From positions 180,727-244,726 of the forward strand of contig NZ_FSRB01000002.1 of assembly GCF_900129635.1 (NCBI RefSeq): 64,000 nucleotides of DNA. Reading direction: 5' to 3'. The notes below the pieces were generated by a model that did not search any database, had not been told where the DNA came from, and was given only the letters and a program-made list of their open reading frames with translations. Below are positions 50,448 to 59,508 of this stretch, one piece after another (the first letter of the stretch is position 1; every line of letters starts with the position of its first letter). The position numbers and the translations under genes were made by a program. Source of the stretch: Singulisphaera sp. GP187. Lineage in GTDB: Bacteria; Planctomycetota; Planctomycetia; Isosphaerales; Isosphaeraceae.

Positions 50448-51806
50448 ATGGTGACTCCCCAAGACCAATTCGACCGCTTCGAGCCGGAGGAGCAAGCGCT
50501 CCACGCCCTCTTTCAGAGGACTGCTCCGGAGGTCACGCCGACCGACATCGAGGCTCTCTTCGCAAAATCCAAGACATCCCGGACCCGACCGCAACGCGTC
50601 TTCAGCAGGAGGCTAGTCATGACGATCCGCATCACCGTCGGGACGATCATCGCGGCGGGAGTCGCCGCCCTGATCTCACTTCTCGTCCCTTCCCAGACCA
50701 CGGCGGCTCTCAACCTCGCCGATGTCCAGCGCGAGGTAAAAGCCACCCGAACCGTCACCTTCACATCGAATTTTGTCGTCAATGGCGAATCCAAACATGT
50801 TACTAAACACCTGATCTTGCCACCGGATCGCCTCCGCTTCGAAACCGAGAACGGCTACACCGTGATCGATTTCAAAACGCGGAAGGGGATGAGCGTTAAC
50901 ACGAAGGATAAAACGGTGGAGTTCTCCGATACCGGGCAGAACCCCTCACAAAAAAATCTCTATTCCTTGTTTCGTGATCTGACCAAGACGCTTGCCGAGC
51001 CGCTTCCCGCTCGTGAAATCGACGGCAAACATGCCCTCGGCTTTGTCGCAGCCCTCCACGGGCATGAGGTTTCCATCTGGGTGGACCCCGAAACTAGGTT
51101 GCCGATCCGTGTCGAGCAAACTCACAAGGAGGGTGGCTTCACAATGGAGACGGTCACGAAGGACATTGTCTTCGATCGCCCGCTCGACGACTCCCTGTTC
51201 CGATTGACTGCGCCGGCGGGTTACCGGGCCCCTCTCTCGAATACCCCGTTCAAAATCACGTTCCTCGCGGGGTCCAAACTGTTACCTGCGCCTGACGATC
51301 CGTCGCTAGCCGCGCCTCAGGTAACCCCCTTGTCTGGGATCGGCACGGCCCAGTTCGGCATGACGAAAGAGCAGATCCTCAAACTCCTCGGGAAACCCGA
51401 CCGCGAGTTCATCCATGGGAGGTCGACCTATTTATCTTACAGCTCGCGCGGGTTCGAGCTCGCATTCCTCCCACCGGACCATCCGAGGCACGGCCTGAGC
51501 CACGTCGCCTGCCTCAACGAGCAGGCAGGCCCAATTCAACCGATCCGCAAGTTCAATGGCAAAACCGATAAGGGCATCGGCCTTGGCGCCAGCCAGGCTG
51601 ACGTCATCAAGGCATACGGCCCGCCCGACGAAGCCGGTGCACCTCGGAAAAATGAGGTCCTCGGCGAGGAGCCTCACCCTACCGAGACCCCGATGGATCA
51701 CGTGACAATCGATTACAAAGGGCTCGGGTTGAGCTTCGACTTCTTCAAAGACAAGGTCCATCGAATCTCGATCGACGCCCCCGGCCAGGCACCGGCCGCA
51801 AAGTAA
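50448..51806 (+). CDS. Membrane anti-sigma-like protein with LolA-like and BamE-like parts
   Basis: 452 residues. A cytoplasmic N-terminus of about 58 residues is followed by one TM helix (ITVGTIIAAGVAALISLLV, about 62-80). Residues about 90-275 have the pattern of LolA-like lipoprotein-sorting domains (VKATRTVTFTSNFVVNGESK, IWVDPETRLPIRVEQTHKEG, FRLTAPAGYRAP). The last 140 residues hold two BamE/SmpA-like units (GTAQFGMTKEQILKLLGKPD and GIGLGASQADVIKAYGPPDE). The sigma gene 9 bp upstream and the single-pass topology suggest it holds the ECF factor at the membrane and senses an envelope lipid or lipoprotein state; that role is inference. No zinc motif is seen. Confidence 0.75.
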   Translation: MVTPQDQFDRFEPEEQALHALFQRTAPEVTPTDIEALFAKSKTSRTRPQRVFSRRLVMTIRITVGTIIAAGVAALISLLVPSQTTAALNLADVQREVKATRTVTFTSNFVVNGESKHVTKHLILPPDRLRFETENGYTVIDFKTRKGMSVNTKDKTVEFSDTGQNPSQKNLYSLFRDLTKTLAEPLPAREIDGKHALGFVAALHGHEVSIWVDPETRLPIRVEQTHKEGGFTMETVTKDIVFDRPLDDSLFRLTAPAGYRAPLSNTPFKITFLAGSKLLPAPDDPSLAAPQVTPLSGIGTAQFGMTKEQILKLLGKPDREFIHGRSTYLSYSSRGFELAFLPPDHPRHGLSHVACLNEQAGPIQPIRKFNGKTDKGIGLGASQADVIKAYGPPDEAGAPRKNEVLGEEPHPTETPMDHVTIDYKGLGLSFDFFKDKVHRISIDAPGQAPAAK

Positions 51807-52924
51807 AGAAGTGCGAGGGCACACGTCAGGGAGCACCACTCGCAAGCGCAAAAGCCTCCGCCAGAATGAGAATGCACGAACTGGCATCACAGTAGTACAT
51901 GCCTATCTCGTTCACCTCTACCAACTTCGGACATTACTGTTGCCTGAATTAGCCGAATCTCGCGAATACTTTGAAATTTTTCTTGACGCCCCTAATTCGG
52001 CCATGTAGTGTCACCTTCACGATCTTATCTAAGAATCGCATCTCCGATTACAAACGTGTTCCGTAGAAGGCGACGCGACGGACCTCGCATAAGGCGAGTT
52101 CCGAAAATCTCCGGGTGATCGCGTGCGTGGCAAGCTCGCCTGGCACGCTTTTCCCCCTCATTTCCGGGTTTTGCATCATCTCTCAAGCGGTAGGGAGTCG
52201 CATCCATGGGCGATATGAGCTGTAGTTTCGAGACGCGATTACGCTGGTCTATTCCTCAGCCCAACCTCGGGACAGGTTCCCCAAATGATTCGAATCCAGG
52301 GCGATTGCGCAATCCTCGCAACATAAATCTCACGTCATCTTATTATAAATCAGCAAATTTCCGCGGGTTCAGTGGAGATGCCTGTCACTCCGAATCCGGC
52401 GTAATTCCGCTGGTCAGCTCTGAATTCGTACACGACCGAAGAGCGCCTGTCTCATAGCCCGATGACGGCGACTGCGCGGTGCGCCGGGCGTTCGTTCGGC
52501 ATCATACAAATTTCGGCACGGTCGCGTGAGCGACTGCCTGGGCGGGCTCGTCTCGCGACCGCGCGGGAGTAGCCTCGGTCCCGACTGACTGTTTGAATAT
52601 CAGGACCAGTGACGGCGACGGTTCGTCAAGACCGCGCGGCGGCTCATCGACGCACGATGGCCGGCCTGCGGCGCGTTGGCAAATGCGCGATGAAACTCCG
52701 TTAAGGCGACTTATCAAACGAGCCGCGTCGCGCCTCACACGGCATGCGATGGAGCCCCGGACGAAGGCATGCCCACTCGCAAAATAACTATTGATATTTA
52801 TAATTAAATTTTTCCGACTGATGGTTCGCGTAGCCTCATTTCGATCAACACGAGTGCCCCGCAGGCATACAACCATGATCTTTAGCGTCCAACTCGACAT
52901 AGGAAGCGTTCCCGTAGTTGCGGG
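51807..52924. other. Long non-coding, AT-richer interval
   Basis: About 1.1 kb without a convincing gene. It includes TTGACG-17-TAGTGT at 51983-52011, a weak promoter match, and an AT-rich patch at 52785-52815. An 83-codon frame at 52206 has unremarkable composition. Confidence 0.4.
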
Positions 52925-52963
52925 AGGCGGCCCGTGGTCTGGGCATCGCTCGGGCCGCCTTTT
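52925..52963 (+). terminator. Terminator-like hairpin in the leader of the Cys-rich peptide gene
   Basis: A perfect 10-bp stem AGGCGGCCCG / CGGGCCGCCT (52925-52934, 52951-52960), 16-nt loop, then TTTT (52960-52963), ending 38 bp before ATG 53002. There is no plus-strand gene within 1.1 kb upstream, so it is better explained as an attenuator of the peptide operon than as an upstream terminator. Confidence 0.65.
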
Positions 52964-53001
52964 CCCTAGTTTGCCCAATTGCCGACTTCGGAGTGAGCTC
53001 G

Positions 53002-53343
53002 ATGAACCGTGGTACCCTAAAGGCGAATGTGTTCTCCGCGTTCTGTCTGGCCGCGTTCGCGGTCGCCTTGTCCGCCGCACCGACACAGGCCGGGCGGAGC
53101 GTCACCCTGGCCGAGGCGGGCAACGTCCAAGGCGCCGCTTGCAGCGGCCCCGCGACCACCATGAGCAACTGGTGCTCCATCGAATGCACATGGGGGTGCT
53201 TCAGCACCGGTTGCTCGGCGTGCGGCTGCCCGCAGTCGGCCGACATCGGCACTAGCGGCTCCTATTACCTTTACACAGCGCCCTGCGGCACGGCGGGTTG
53301 CGGCTCGAAGCCGAACTACATCGGCCCCTGCACCGGCTCGTAA
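53002..53343 (+). CDS. Exported Cys-rich peptide precursor, candidate C39-processed peptide
   Basis: 113 residues. ATG 53002 follows GGAG by 8 nt. Residues 1-30 are a Sec signal peptide (FSAFCLAAFAVALSAAPTQA). Next comes GRSVTLAEAGNVQGAAC: an L-x-x-x-x-N-V-x-G-A pattern reminiscent of double-glycine-type leaders, with possible cleavage after Gly44-Ala45. The remaining 68 residues hold ten cysteines (47, 58, 62, 66, 71, 74, 76, 95, 100, 110), many Gly/Ser/Thr, and a dense WCSIECTWGCFSTGCSACGC core. It looks like a disulfide-rich or metal-binding secreted peptide. No family is recognised. The gene sits between two hairpins and directly before a C39-like peptidase gene. Confidence 0.75.
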   Translation: MNRGTLKANVFSAFCLAAFAVALSAAPTQAGRSVTLAEAGNVQGAACSGPATTMSNWCSIECTWGCFSTGCSACGCPQSADIGTSGSYYLYTAPCGTAGCGSKPNYIGPCTGS

Positions 53344-53436
53344 TGGGTGAGCGGGACAAGACGTCCGGCGAACCTGCCGCACCGCATCGCGGAGCCTCGG
53401 CGAAGCGGTCCCGTGTGGCGAAGTAGGCTGATCCGG

Positions 53437-53465
53437 GCCGCCCCCCGCTGGAATGCGGGGGCGGC
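53437..53465 (+). terminator. Hairpin between the peptide and peptidase genes
   Basis: GCCGCCCCCCGC pairs with GCGGGGGCGGC (53437-53448 and 53455-53465) with one bulged C and a 6-nt loop, followed by a weak TTCGT. A leaky terminator here would make peptide mRNA exceed that of the downstream genes. Confidence 0.5.
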
Positions 53466-53525
53466 TTCGTGTCACCCGATTGATTTCGACTTCCATTCGA
53501 CTTATCACATGAGGAGGAAGGCGCC

Positions 53526-54356
53526 GTGCAGGTGAGATTTCCTGTTATCCTCGCGGCTTCGGAACCGCGCCGGCTCCGCGGGCGGCGAGCCGCCCTTGGG
53601 CCCCGAGCGGGCGTGATACTCCTGCTCCTTGGCGTGCTGCCGTCGCCGCCGCACGGGCCGGCCGGCCTGGCCTTCGCATCGATCCCCTCGCCGCGCGAAG
53701 AGGGAGACTTCAAATCGGGCAAAATCACACCGCTCGACAGCTTGCCGCCCGAGAAGAGGGCCGTTCGGCTGCCGAAGGGTCGAGAATTCCCCGACTACCT
53801 CAAGTTCGGGACGAGTTGGCAGGAGCCGATCCTCTGCGGGCCGAACGCGTTGTTCGTGCTCTTGCGGCTTCGCGGGCTCGATGTGACGCGTGACCAAGTG
53901 ACGCGGCTCGTCCCGATCACGAAGACGGGGTCTTCCCTCGCCGACCTTTCGAAGGCCGCGAGCGCGTTGGGCTTGAGGCATGAGGTGAGGAAGGTGTCGC
54001 AAAGCGAGTTGTTCCGCCTCTCGCCGCCGTTCCTCGTGCATGAGGACATCCGCTCGACCGACCCCGAGGTGAGCGACTCGGGACACTTCTTCGTGGTCGT
54101 CCGATTCAACGACCACGGCCAGGTCGGGATCATCGACGGCGTCTCGGGGAACTACCAATTCGTCGAGAAGGCCCGATTCGACCGCTCGTTCTCGGGCTAT
54201 GTCTTGATGCCGGAGATGAACTTCTTCGGCGTCCCGACGCAGTGGGCCTGGGGAATGATCTACGTGCTGGCCGCGGTCGTGGCGATCCAGTCGTGCGTAC
54301 TGGCGTATCTCAAGCGGCCGGTCGCGGCCCGGCCCGAAGCAGCCGCCCCGTGTTGA
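53526..54356 (+). CDS. Membrane-tethered C39-like cysteine peptidase
   Basis: 276 residues; GTG 53526 follows GAGGAGGAAG by 5 nt. An N-terminal hydrophobic helix (about 28-50, AGVILLLLGVLPSPP) and a C-terminal TM helix (about 241-262, AWGMIYVLAAVVAIQSCVLA) bracket a papain-like C39 domain. Catalytic residues are visible: Cys104 in SWQEPILCGPNALFVLLRLR (with Gln99 for the oxyanion hole), His187 in DSGHFFVVVRF and Asp204 in VGIIDGVSG. C39 peptidases cut leaders after Gly-Gly or Gly-Ala, normally as domains of ABC exporters in the cytoplasm. This one has no ABC part and appears to face the periplasm, so it should act on already exported substrate; the Cys-rich peptide upstream is the obvious candidate. 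Confidence 0.8.
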   Translation: MQVRFPVILAASEPRRLRGRRAALGPRAGVILLLLGVLPSPPHGPAGLAFASIPSPREEGDFKSGKITPLDSLPPEKRAVRLPKGREFPDYLKFGTSWQEPILCGPNALFVLLRLRGLDVTRDQVTRLVPITKTGSSLADLSKAASALGLRHEVRKVSQSELFRLSPPFLVHEDIRSTDPEVSDSGHFFVVVRFNDHGQVGIIDGVSGNYQFVEKARFDRSFSGYVLMPEMNFFGVPTQWAWGMIYVLAAVVAIQSCVLAYLKRPVAARPEAAAPC

Positions 54357-54385
54357 CGCCCACGCCCCAACGAGGAGGTCGGACT

Positions 54386-55747
54386 GTGGAGATGATCGAA
54401 CCTGCGAGACGTCCGTGGGCCAGCGCCGAGCGTTGGTTCGCCGTCCTCACGGCGGCGGTGCTGGCCGTCGTCGGGGTCCGGAGCGCGTGGCACACGTTCG
54501 CCCCCGCCGCCAGCGCGAGCCAAGAGCAACGACGCCGGCTCGAGGTGGCCCACGTCCTGCGTCGCGAGCGGCCCCTGGACATCACGCCCCACGGCGCCTA
54601 CCGCGAGATGCTCACCGACGAGGAGCTAGGGCCCGTCGTGGCCGCGGCCGACCCGTGCTGGACCGGCCCCGATGTCGGGCAATTCTGCCATTCGCTCCGG
54701 CTCTGGGGCGCGGAGGCCTCGTTCGACCACGCCTGGCAACTTTCCGGACGTCCCCGCCTGGTCCTCTATCCGCCCCGCGACCAGCTCAAGATCCTGCTCG
54801 AACAACCGGAATTCCGACGTGCGTTCGGCAACAATGCCGGGATTCGCACGCTCCTCAGCGGTGGCGAGGTCGGCGTCTCGGTCGTCACCAACCTGGACTC
54901 CGACGTCGCCTCCAAGCAAGGCCAATATCATGTCGATAAGCTGTTGCAGGTACTGGCGGAGATCGGCATGCCGGGGACAACGCGCGTCGTGCCGCAAGCG
55001 ACGAACGAGGGGTCGCGCGACTGGACCGTCAACGATGTGCTCAACGAGTCGCTCTGGAAGTATTCGCCGTACCAGGAGGCCGAATTCACGACGAGCGCCT
55101 ACTCGCGCTGGCTGAGTCCGCCGGCAACCTGGGAGAATCGGTTCGGCACACGCTACGACATGAACGACCTCGTCAATACGCTCCTGGACGGGCCGAGGGA
55201 GAGCCCGGCGTGCGTGGGGATGCACCTCCCCTACGCGCTCGTCTCGGCGCTCCGCGCGAACCAGCAGGGTCCGATCCTGTCCGACGCCAGCGTGAAGCGA
55301 ATCGAGGCGCGGCTCCGGGAAATCGCCCGGACCCTGGTCGAGGTCCAGCAAGCCGACGGCTCGTGGGGCACGGAATGGAATGGCCATTTCGATCGCCGAC
55401 CGAATGACGGCATGTGGTACCTCGACACCCCCCCCTTCCCCGAAGTGTACGCCACGGGCCATCACCTCGAGTGGATCGCCCTGGCCCCTCCCGAGCTGGG
55501 CCCGCCGCGAGAAGTCGTCCGCCGGGCGGTCGATTACCTCAAGACGGCGATCACATCCATGCCTCAACCGTTCTTCTACCATTCGGACGTCTATCCGCTC
55601 GGGAGCCACGCGGTCCGCGCGCTCTGCCTGATTCGGGGCGTCACTCCTGCGGAGATCCGCCAGCGTTATCCCGTTGTCCCGAACGGGGTCGACCCCCTCT
55701 CGGGCCCAACTGGTTCCTCAAACTCGCACAAGAGGGGTGGGGCATGA
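54386..55747 (+). CDS. Membrane-anchored protein with alpha-toroid-like C-terminal domain
   Basis: 453 residues; GTG 54386 has GAGGAGG 7 nt upstream (ATG 54392 possible). One TM helix near residues 15-35 (RWFAVLTAAVLAVVGVRSAW). The C-terminal half has features of the terpene cyclase/prenyltransferase-type alpha-alpha toroid: VEVQQADGSWGTEWNGHFDR (QxxDGSWG-like), YATGHHLEWIALAPPELGPP, VRRAVDYLKTAI and the HAVRAL helix. The Asp-rich catalytic motif of cyclases was not found, so it may be a binding scaffold rather than an enzyme. The middle part (VTNLDSDVASKQGQYHVDKL) is unassigned. Its stop overlaps the next ATG (ATGA), showing an operon. Confidence 0.65.
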   Translation: MEMIEPARRPWASAERWFAVLTAAVLAVVGVRSAWHTFAPAASASQEQRRRLEVAHVLRRERPLDITPHGAYREMLTDEELGPVVAAADPCWTGPDVGQFCHSLRLWGAEASFDHAWQLSGRPRLVLYPPRDQLKILLEQPEFRRAFGNNAGIRTLLSGGEVGVSVVTNLDSDVASKQGQYHVDKLLQVLAEIGMPGTTRVVPQATNEGSRDWTVNDVLNESLWKYSPYQEAEFTTSAYSRWLSPPATWENRFGTRYDMNDLVNTLLDGPRESPACVGMHLPYALVSALRANQQGPILSDASVKRIEARLREIARTLVEVQQADGSWGTEWNGHFDRRPNDGMWYLDTPPFPEVYATGHHLEWIALAPPELGPPREVVRRAVDYLKTAITSMPQPFFYHSDVYPLGSHAVRALCLIRGVTPAEIRQRYPVVPNGVDPLSGPTGSSNSHKRGGA

Positions 55748-56892
55748 TCCGCCGCATTCGTTGCTCAACGTCTTCGTCCGGCCGGGCCCTTGGGGCGCTC
55801 GCGGCCTTGGCCCTCGCGATCTCGTGGGTCTCGCCCGAGGCCCAGGCTGCCCCGCCGTCGGTGAGCGAACTCACGGCCGCGATCCGTCACAACCGTGAGG
55901 CCTTCTTCGCCCAGAAAAGCTACAAATTCCAATTCACGGTCAACTCGGAGATCCAGAATGGGGGGACCTTCGCCTACAAGTCGTTCAACGTGACCAATAT
56001 CCGACGCGGGGCCGACCTCCATACGATTGTCCTCTACCCCAAGGGAACGCTCCGCGGCCAGGAGTCGTTGCCGGAGTATGTCAGGCACTTGATCTTCTAT
56101 AAGAACGCGGCGATCGACACCAATGACTCGTTCATGGAGATCAGTCCGTCGATCTTCACACAACATTTCACCTATCACCAGTACACTGACTACCAACATA
56201 TTGACGCCTATAAGGACTTGCCAGCCGCCGCGGGGAACCTCTCCCCCTTCGAGATCTCGCAGCCCTTCCTCCCCGAGACGGTCGAGAAGTCCCCGGGCTC
56301 GTACCGGGTGCGTGCGACGCCCGAGGTGATCGACGGGGCGTCGTGCTGGGTGCTCGAACGGCCGGGGGCCGACGAGATCTGGGTGGACCTGGACGGGTTG
56401 ATCCACCAACGCCTCGTCTACTGGGGCAAGGGACAACCGCGGAGCGTCCTGTCGAAGAGCCTCGACTTCAAGACGGTGGCGGAGGGGCTGAAGCTGCCGA
56501 TGAAGCTGGTGGTCGATCACTACACGAACCCGAGTAGCGACCCGAAGGAGAGCTGGGGCAAGATTGCCTACGAACTGACCATCGACCTGAAGAGTCACGA
56601 GTTCAACACCGCCAAAGATGAGGACTTTCTCATCAAACCCTCGGCCGGGTGCGCGGTCAACGACTACATCCGGCGGGTCCAGTACCGGATCCCGGCCGAA
56701 GGGGAGAAGCCGTTCGAGGTGGCGATGACGATCGCCAACCTCGAGAAGACGCCGCGGAGCTATTACTTCATCCTGGCGAACGGCCTGCTGTTCGGCCTGC
56801 TGCTGGTCGTCCTCACCGGCAAGCGGGTCCTGAAGGCCTACCGCCTCCGGGCGACGAGTCTCGGCGGGGAGCAGTCACCGGCCAACCCTTGA
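55744..56892 (+). CDS. Exported LolA-like protein with C-terminal membrane helix
   Basis: 382 residues, start ATG 55744 overlapping the previous stop. A signal peptide (LGALAALALAISWVSPEAQA) precedes a long beta-rich region resembling LolA/outer-membrane-lipoprotein-sorting domains (FFAQKSYKFQFTVNSEIQNG, CWVLERPGADEIWVDLDGLI, LKLPMKLVVDHYTNP). A C-terminal TM helix (YYFILANGLLFGLLLVVLTG, about 342-361) with basic residues after it anchors it, leaving the main domain outside the cytoplasm. The fold suggests binding of an acyl chain or lipoprotein; function unknown. It is part of the peptide/C39 operon. Confidence 0.7.
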   Translation: MIRRIRCSTSSSGRALGALAALALAISWVSPEAQAAPPSVSELTAAIRHNREAFFAQKSYKFQFTVNSEIQNGGTFAYKSFNVTNIRRGADLHTIVLYPKGTLRGQESLPEYVRHLIFYKNAAIDTNDSFMEISPSIFTQHFTYHQYTDYQHIDAYKDLPAAAGNLSPFEISQPFLPETVEKSPGSYRVRATPEVIDGASCWVLERPGADEIWVDLDGLIHQRLVYWGKGQPRSVLSKSLDFKTVAEGLKLPMKLVVDHYTNPSSDPKESWGKIAYELTIDLKSHEFNTAKDEDFLIKPSAGCAVNDYIRRVQYRIPAEGEKPFEVAMTIANLEKTPRSYYFILANGLLFGLLLVVLTGKRVLKAYRLRATSLGGEQSPANP

Positions 56893-56944
56893 TCGACGCG
56901 GCAGAGAGCGGACAAACCCTTGGCCTTTCGATTCGGACGTCACC

Positions 56945-58534
56945 ATGAGCCAACGCCACGTTTTGATTGCGATGCTCTTGATCTTGGCCGCGGGGGTGGC
57001 CACCCGTTGCCAGGGCATGGCCGAACGGACACTCTCGTTTGATGAGGCGTTCTCGTGGCGGCTCGTCACCGCGAACCCCGCGCTGGAGATCGTCCAGAGG
57101 ACCGCGGCGGACGTCCACCCGCCCCTCTATTACCTGCTGCTCAAGCTTTGGACGGGCCTGCTCGGGGACGGGCCGGTGGCGCTTCGTTCGCTCTCGGTCT
57201 GCCTTGCCGGCGCGAGCTTGGTGCTCGTTTACGGCTTGACGCGCGACATCTTCCGGTGGGCGAGCAAGGTCCCCGACGAGGATTCGGCCCGCGCCGCGGG
57301 AGTCGTCGCGATGCTGCTGACGGCGACTTCGGGCGCGCACATTCGCTGGAGCGGCGAGGCGCGAATGTACTCGCTGGCCTGCCTGTTGGGGCTGGCTTCC
57401 ACGTGGCTTCTCGCCCGCGGGATCCTCGGCCCCGCCCGTTCTCGGCGTGGCTCCTCGGCCCTCTGGTCCCTCTACGCGCTCAGCGCCTGCCTCAGCATGT
57501 ATACCCACAACTACATGCTCTTCGTCGTTGCGGCGCAGGGAGCCTGGCTCCTCCTGTTCGGCTTCGCCCCGGCCGCCGGAGGAGCGGACCCGGCCGTCTC
57601 GCCACGACGGCGGCAACTTGCCGGATTCGCGGCATTGGCCGTGGCGATCGCGGGGTACGCCCCGTGGGTCCCGGTCCTGCTGTGGCAAACGGACCAGGTC
57701 GGTCACGGTTACTGGTTCTCGCGGCCGTCGGCCTTCGAGATCTCACGGGGCTGGGCCGACCTCCTCGTCCCCCGAAACCAGTTGCAATGGGGCGACAACT
57801 GGGCCGCCGGCTGGCTCGCGGCCCTCTCCGGCGCGATCGTCGCCGGGCTCGCCATCGCCGGCCGCCGCGGCGGGGCCTTGATCGCCGCCCTGATCGCGGC
57901 CTCGATCCTCATCCCGGTCACGATCACCCTCTATTACGGGACGGCGATCGTGAACAATCAAACGAGCCGGTACTGGCTGGTCCCGTTCGTCTTCTTCCTC
58001 ATCGGCGTATCGGTCCTGCTCTGTCGCGTACTCGCGGGGGCCGAGCGCTGGCTCTTCGTGGCCATCCTGGTCGCCAACAACGTCTACTGGTGGGCGGAGT
58101 TCACCCATCAAACCCGGCTCGACCTCATGGGAGGGGCCAAGGCGTTGGTGGAATACGTCCATACCCACGGCGACTCCGACGAGCCGATCGTCGTTCGCGA
58201 GCCGAGTGCTTATCTGAGGATCCTCTACTATTTGAGGAACGACCCGGGGCGGGAGCGCCTCCACTTCCTCCCGAAGGGCCCCCTCGCGCAGTACAACGGG
58301 GGGCCGGTCATCCTGGAGGGCGAGATCAAGGACGTCGACATCCTCGACCCCTGGGTCGACCGGAAAGTCTGGGCCGTCGACGGCTCGACGCTCGTCATGC
58401 TCCTGAACGAGGCCCACCTCCCCGAGCCGTGGGCTCCCGTCGGCCGGAGCGAAATCTTCCCCGAGCCGATCCTGACGAATGGGAAGTTGGCCTTGACCGA
58501 GAGCGTCTTCCGGAAGCCGGCACCCCGGCCCTGA
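56945..58534 (+). CDS. GT39-type (PMT/ArnT-like) membrane glycosyltransferase
   Basis: 529 residues with about ten membrane helices in the N-terminal 380 and a soluble C-terminal domain. The GT-C signature is present: acidic pair in ERTLSFDEAFSWRLVTANP, then DVHPPLYYLLLKLWTGLLGD, and HIRWSGEARMYSLACLLGLA. GT39/PMT_2 enzymes transfer a sugar from a polyprenyl-phosphate donor to a lipid or protein acceptor on the outer face of the membrane. The context suggests glycosylation of a product of this cluster or of an envelope lipid. ATG 56945 is 52 bp after the LolA-like gene. Confidence 0.87.
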   Translation: MSQRHVLIAMLLILAAGVATRCQGMAERTLSFDEAFSWRLVTANPALEIVQRTAADVHPPLYYLLLKLWTGLLGDGPVALRSLSVCLAGASLVLVYGLTRDIFRWASKVPDEDSARAAGVVAMLLTATSGAHIRWSGEARMYSLACLLGLASTWLLARGILGPARSRRGSSALWSLYALSACLSMYTHNYMLFVVAAQGAWLLLFGFAPAAGGADPAVSPRRRQLAGFAALAVAIAGYAPWVPVLLWQTDQVGHGYWFSRPSAFEISRGWADLLVPRNQLQWGDNWAAGWLAALSGAIVAGLAIAGRRGGALIAALIAASILIPVTITLYYGTAIVNNQTSRYWLVPFVFFLIGVSVLLCRVLAGAERWLFVAILVANNVYWWAEFTHQTRLDLMGGAKALVEYVHTHGDSDEPIVVREPSAYLRILYYLRNDPGRERLHFLPKGPLAQYNGGPVILEGEIKDVDILDPWVDRKVWAVDGSTLVMLLNEAHLPEPWAPVGRSEIFPEPILTNGKLALTESVFRKPAPRP

Positions 58535-58581
58535 GTCCACCCCACCGTGGCAGCCCGACCCCCGAAAGGAGCAACCGATTC

Positions 58582-59508
58582 GTGCGATCGAATGTAAGCT
58601 GGATCACCGCCGCGTCTGAGCTCTTGCTCCGATTGCGGTCAGGCGCGGACGGCTGGGGATACCGGCCCGGGGACCCGCCTGCCGTCGAACCGACCGTCCT
58701 CGCCGGGCTCGGTCTCCGCTGCACGGGCGCCTCGACGAACCACGCCGCCCACGGCGAGGCGCCCGCCCGCGCGGCACGTTGGGTCGCCCGGATGCAACGT
58801 CCCGACGGCTCCGTGCGGCTCTCCGCGGAACTGGTGGTGCCGCAATGGGCGACGTCGTACGCCCTCCTGTTGTGGGCCAATGTCGACGGATTCGCGTCAC
58901 AGGGTACACTCGCCGCCCAATGGCTGGAACAATCCCGAGGCAAGTCCTTCCCCAAGATCCCGGGCCCGGTCGGGCACGACACTTCGCTCGTGGGTTGGCC
59001 TTGGGTCGAGGGGACCCACTCCTGGGTGGAACCGACGGCCATGGCGCTCGTCGCCCTGGCACGGATCGGCCCCAGCCGGTCCTCGCGCGTCACCGAAGGG
59101 GCACGCCTGCTCTCGGACCGGGCGCTCCCCACCGGGGGCTGGAACTACGGCAACAGCGTCGTGTTCCAAGCGGTCCTGCGCCCACAGCCCGGGCCGACCG
59201 GCCTGGTCCTCCTCGCGTTGGCGAGCCTCGGGGTTCAGGATCGATCGGTCGGGCCGGCACTCGAGTATCTTGAATCCGCCCTGCCCGGCGTTCGCTCGGC
59301 GCAATCTCTCTGCTGGGGAATCCTGGGGCTGTCCGCCTGGAACCGCCGCCCGGCTCAGGCCGCGGAATGGCTGCGCGATGCCTACGACGAACTCAAGGCG
59401 GACGCCACCGACGACCCATTCGGGCTCGCTCACATCGTCCTTGCGGCGTCCGAGCAGGCGCTCGACGTCCTCGGCCTGACCGTACGGAAGGAGGCGAGGA
59501 CATCATGA
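58582..59508 (+). CDS. Prenyltransferase/squalene-cyclase-like alpha-toroid protein
   Basis: 308 residues; GTG 58582 with GAAAGGAG upstream is the only good start after the GT39 gene. No signal peptide or membrane helix. The sequence is built of helical hairpins with the family's QxxDGS and GGWNYG motifs: LRLRSGADGWGYRPGDPPAV, WVARMQRPDGSVRLSAELVV, HSWVEPTAMALVALARIG, LPTGGWNYGNSVVFQ. These repeats define alpha-alpha toroids of terpene cyclases, protein prenyltransferases and alpha2-macroglobulin-type TED domains. The cyclase DxDD motif is absent, so enzymatic identity is open. It overlaps the next gene by ATGA. Confidence 0.75.
   Translation: MRSNVSWITAASELLLRLRSGADGWGYRPGDPPAVEPTVLAGLGLRCTGASTNHAAHGEAPARAARWVARMQRPDGSVRLSAELVVPQWATSYALLLWANVDGFASQGTLAAQWLEQSRGKSFPKIPGPVGHDTSLVGWPWVEGTHSWVEPTAMALVALARIGPSRSSRVTEGARLLSDRALPTGGWNYGNSVVFQAVLRPQPGPTGLVLLALASLGVQDRSVGPALEYLESALPGVRSAQSLCWGILGLSAWNRRPAQAAEWLRDAYDELKADATDDPFGLAHIVLAASEQALDVLGLTVRKEARTS

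Noticed and set aside
51983..52011. TTGACG-17-TAGTGT promoter-like sequence
   Set aside because: The -10 is poor and no gene follows within about 1 kb.
52206..52457. 83-codon frame MGDMSCSFETRLRWS...
   Set aside because: Weak GGGAG upstream, but no homology pattern, signal peptide or domain.
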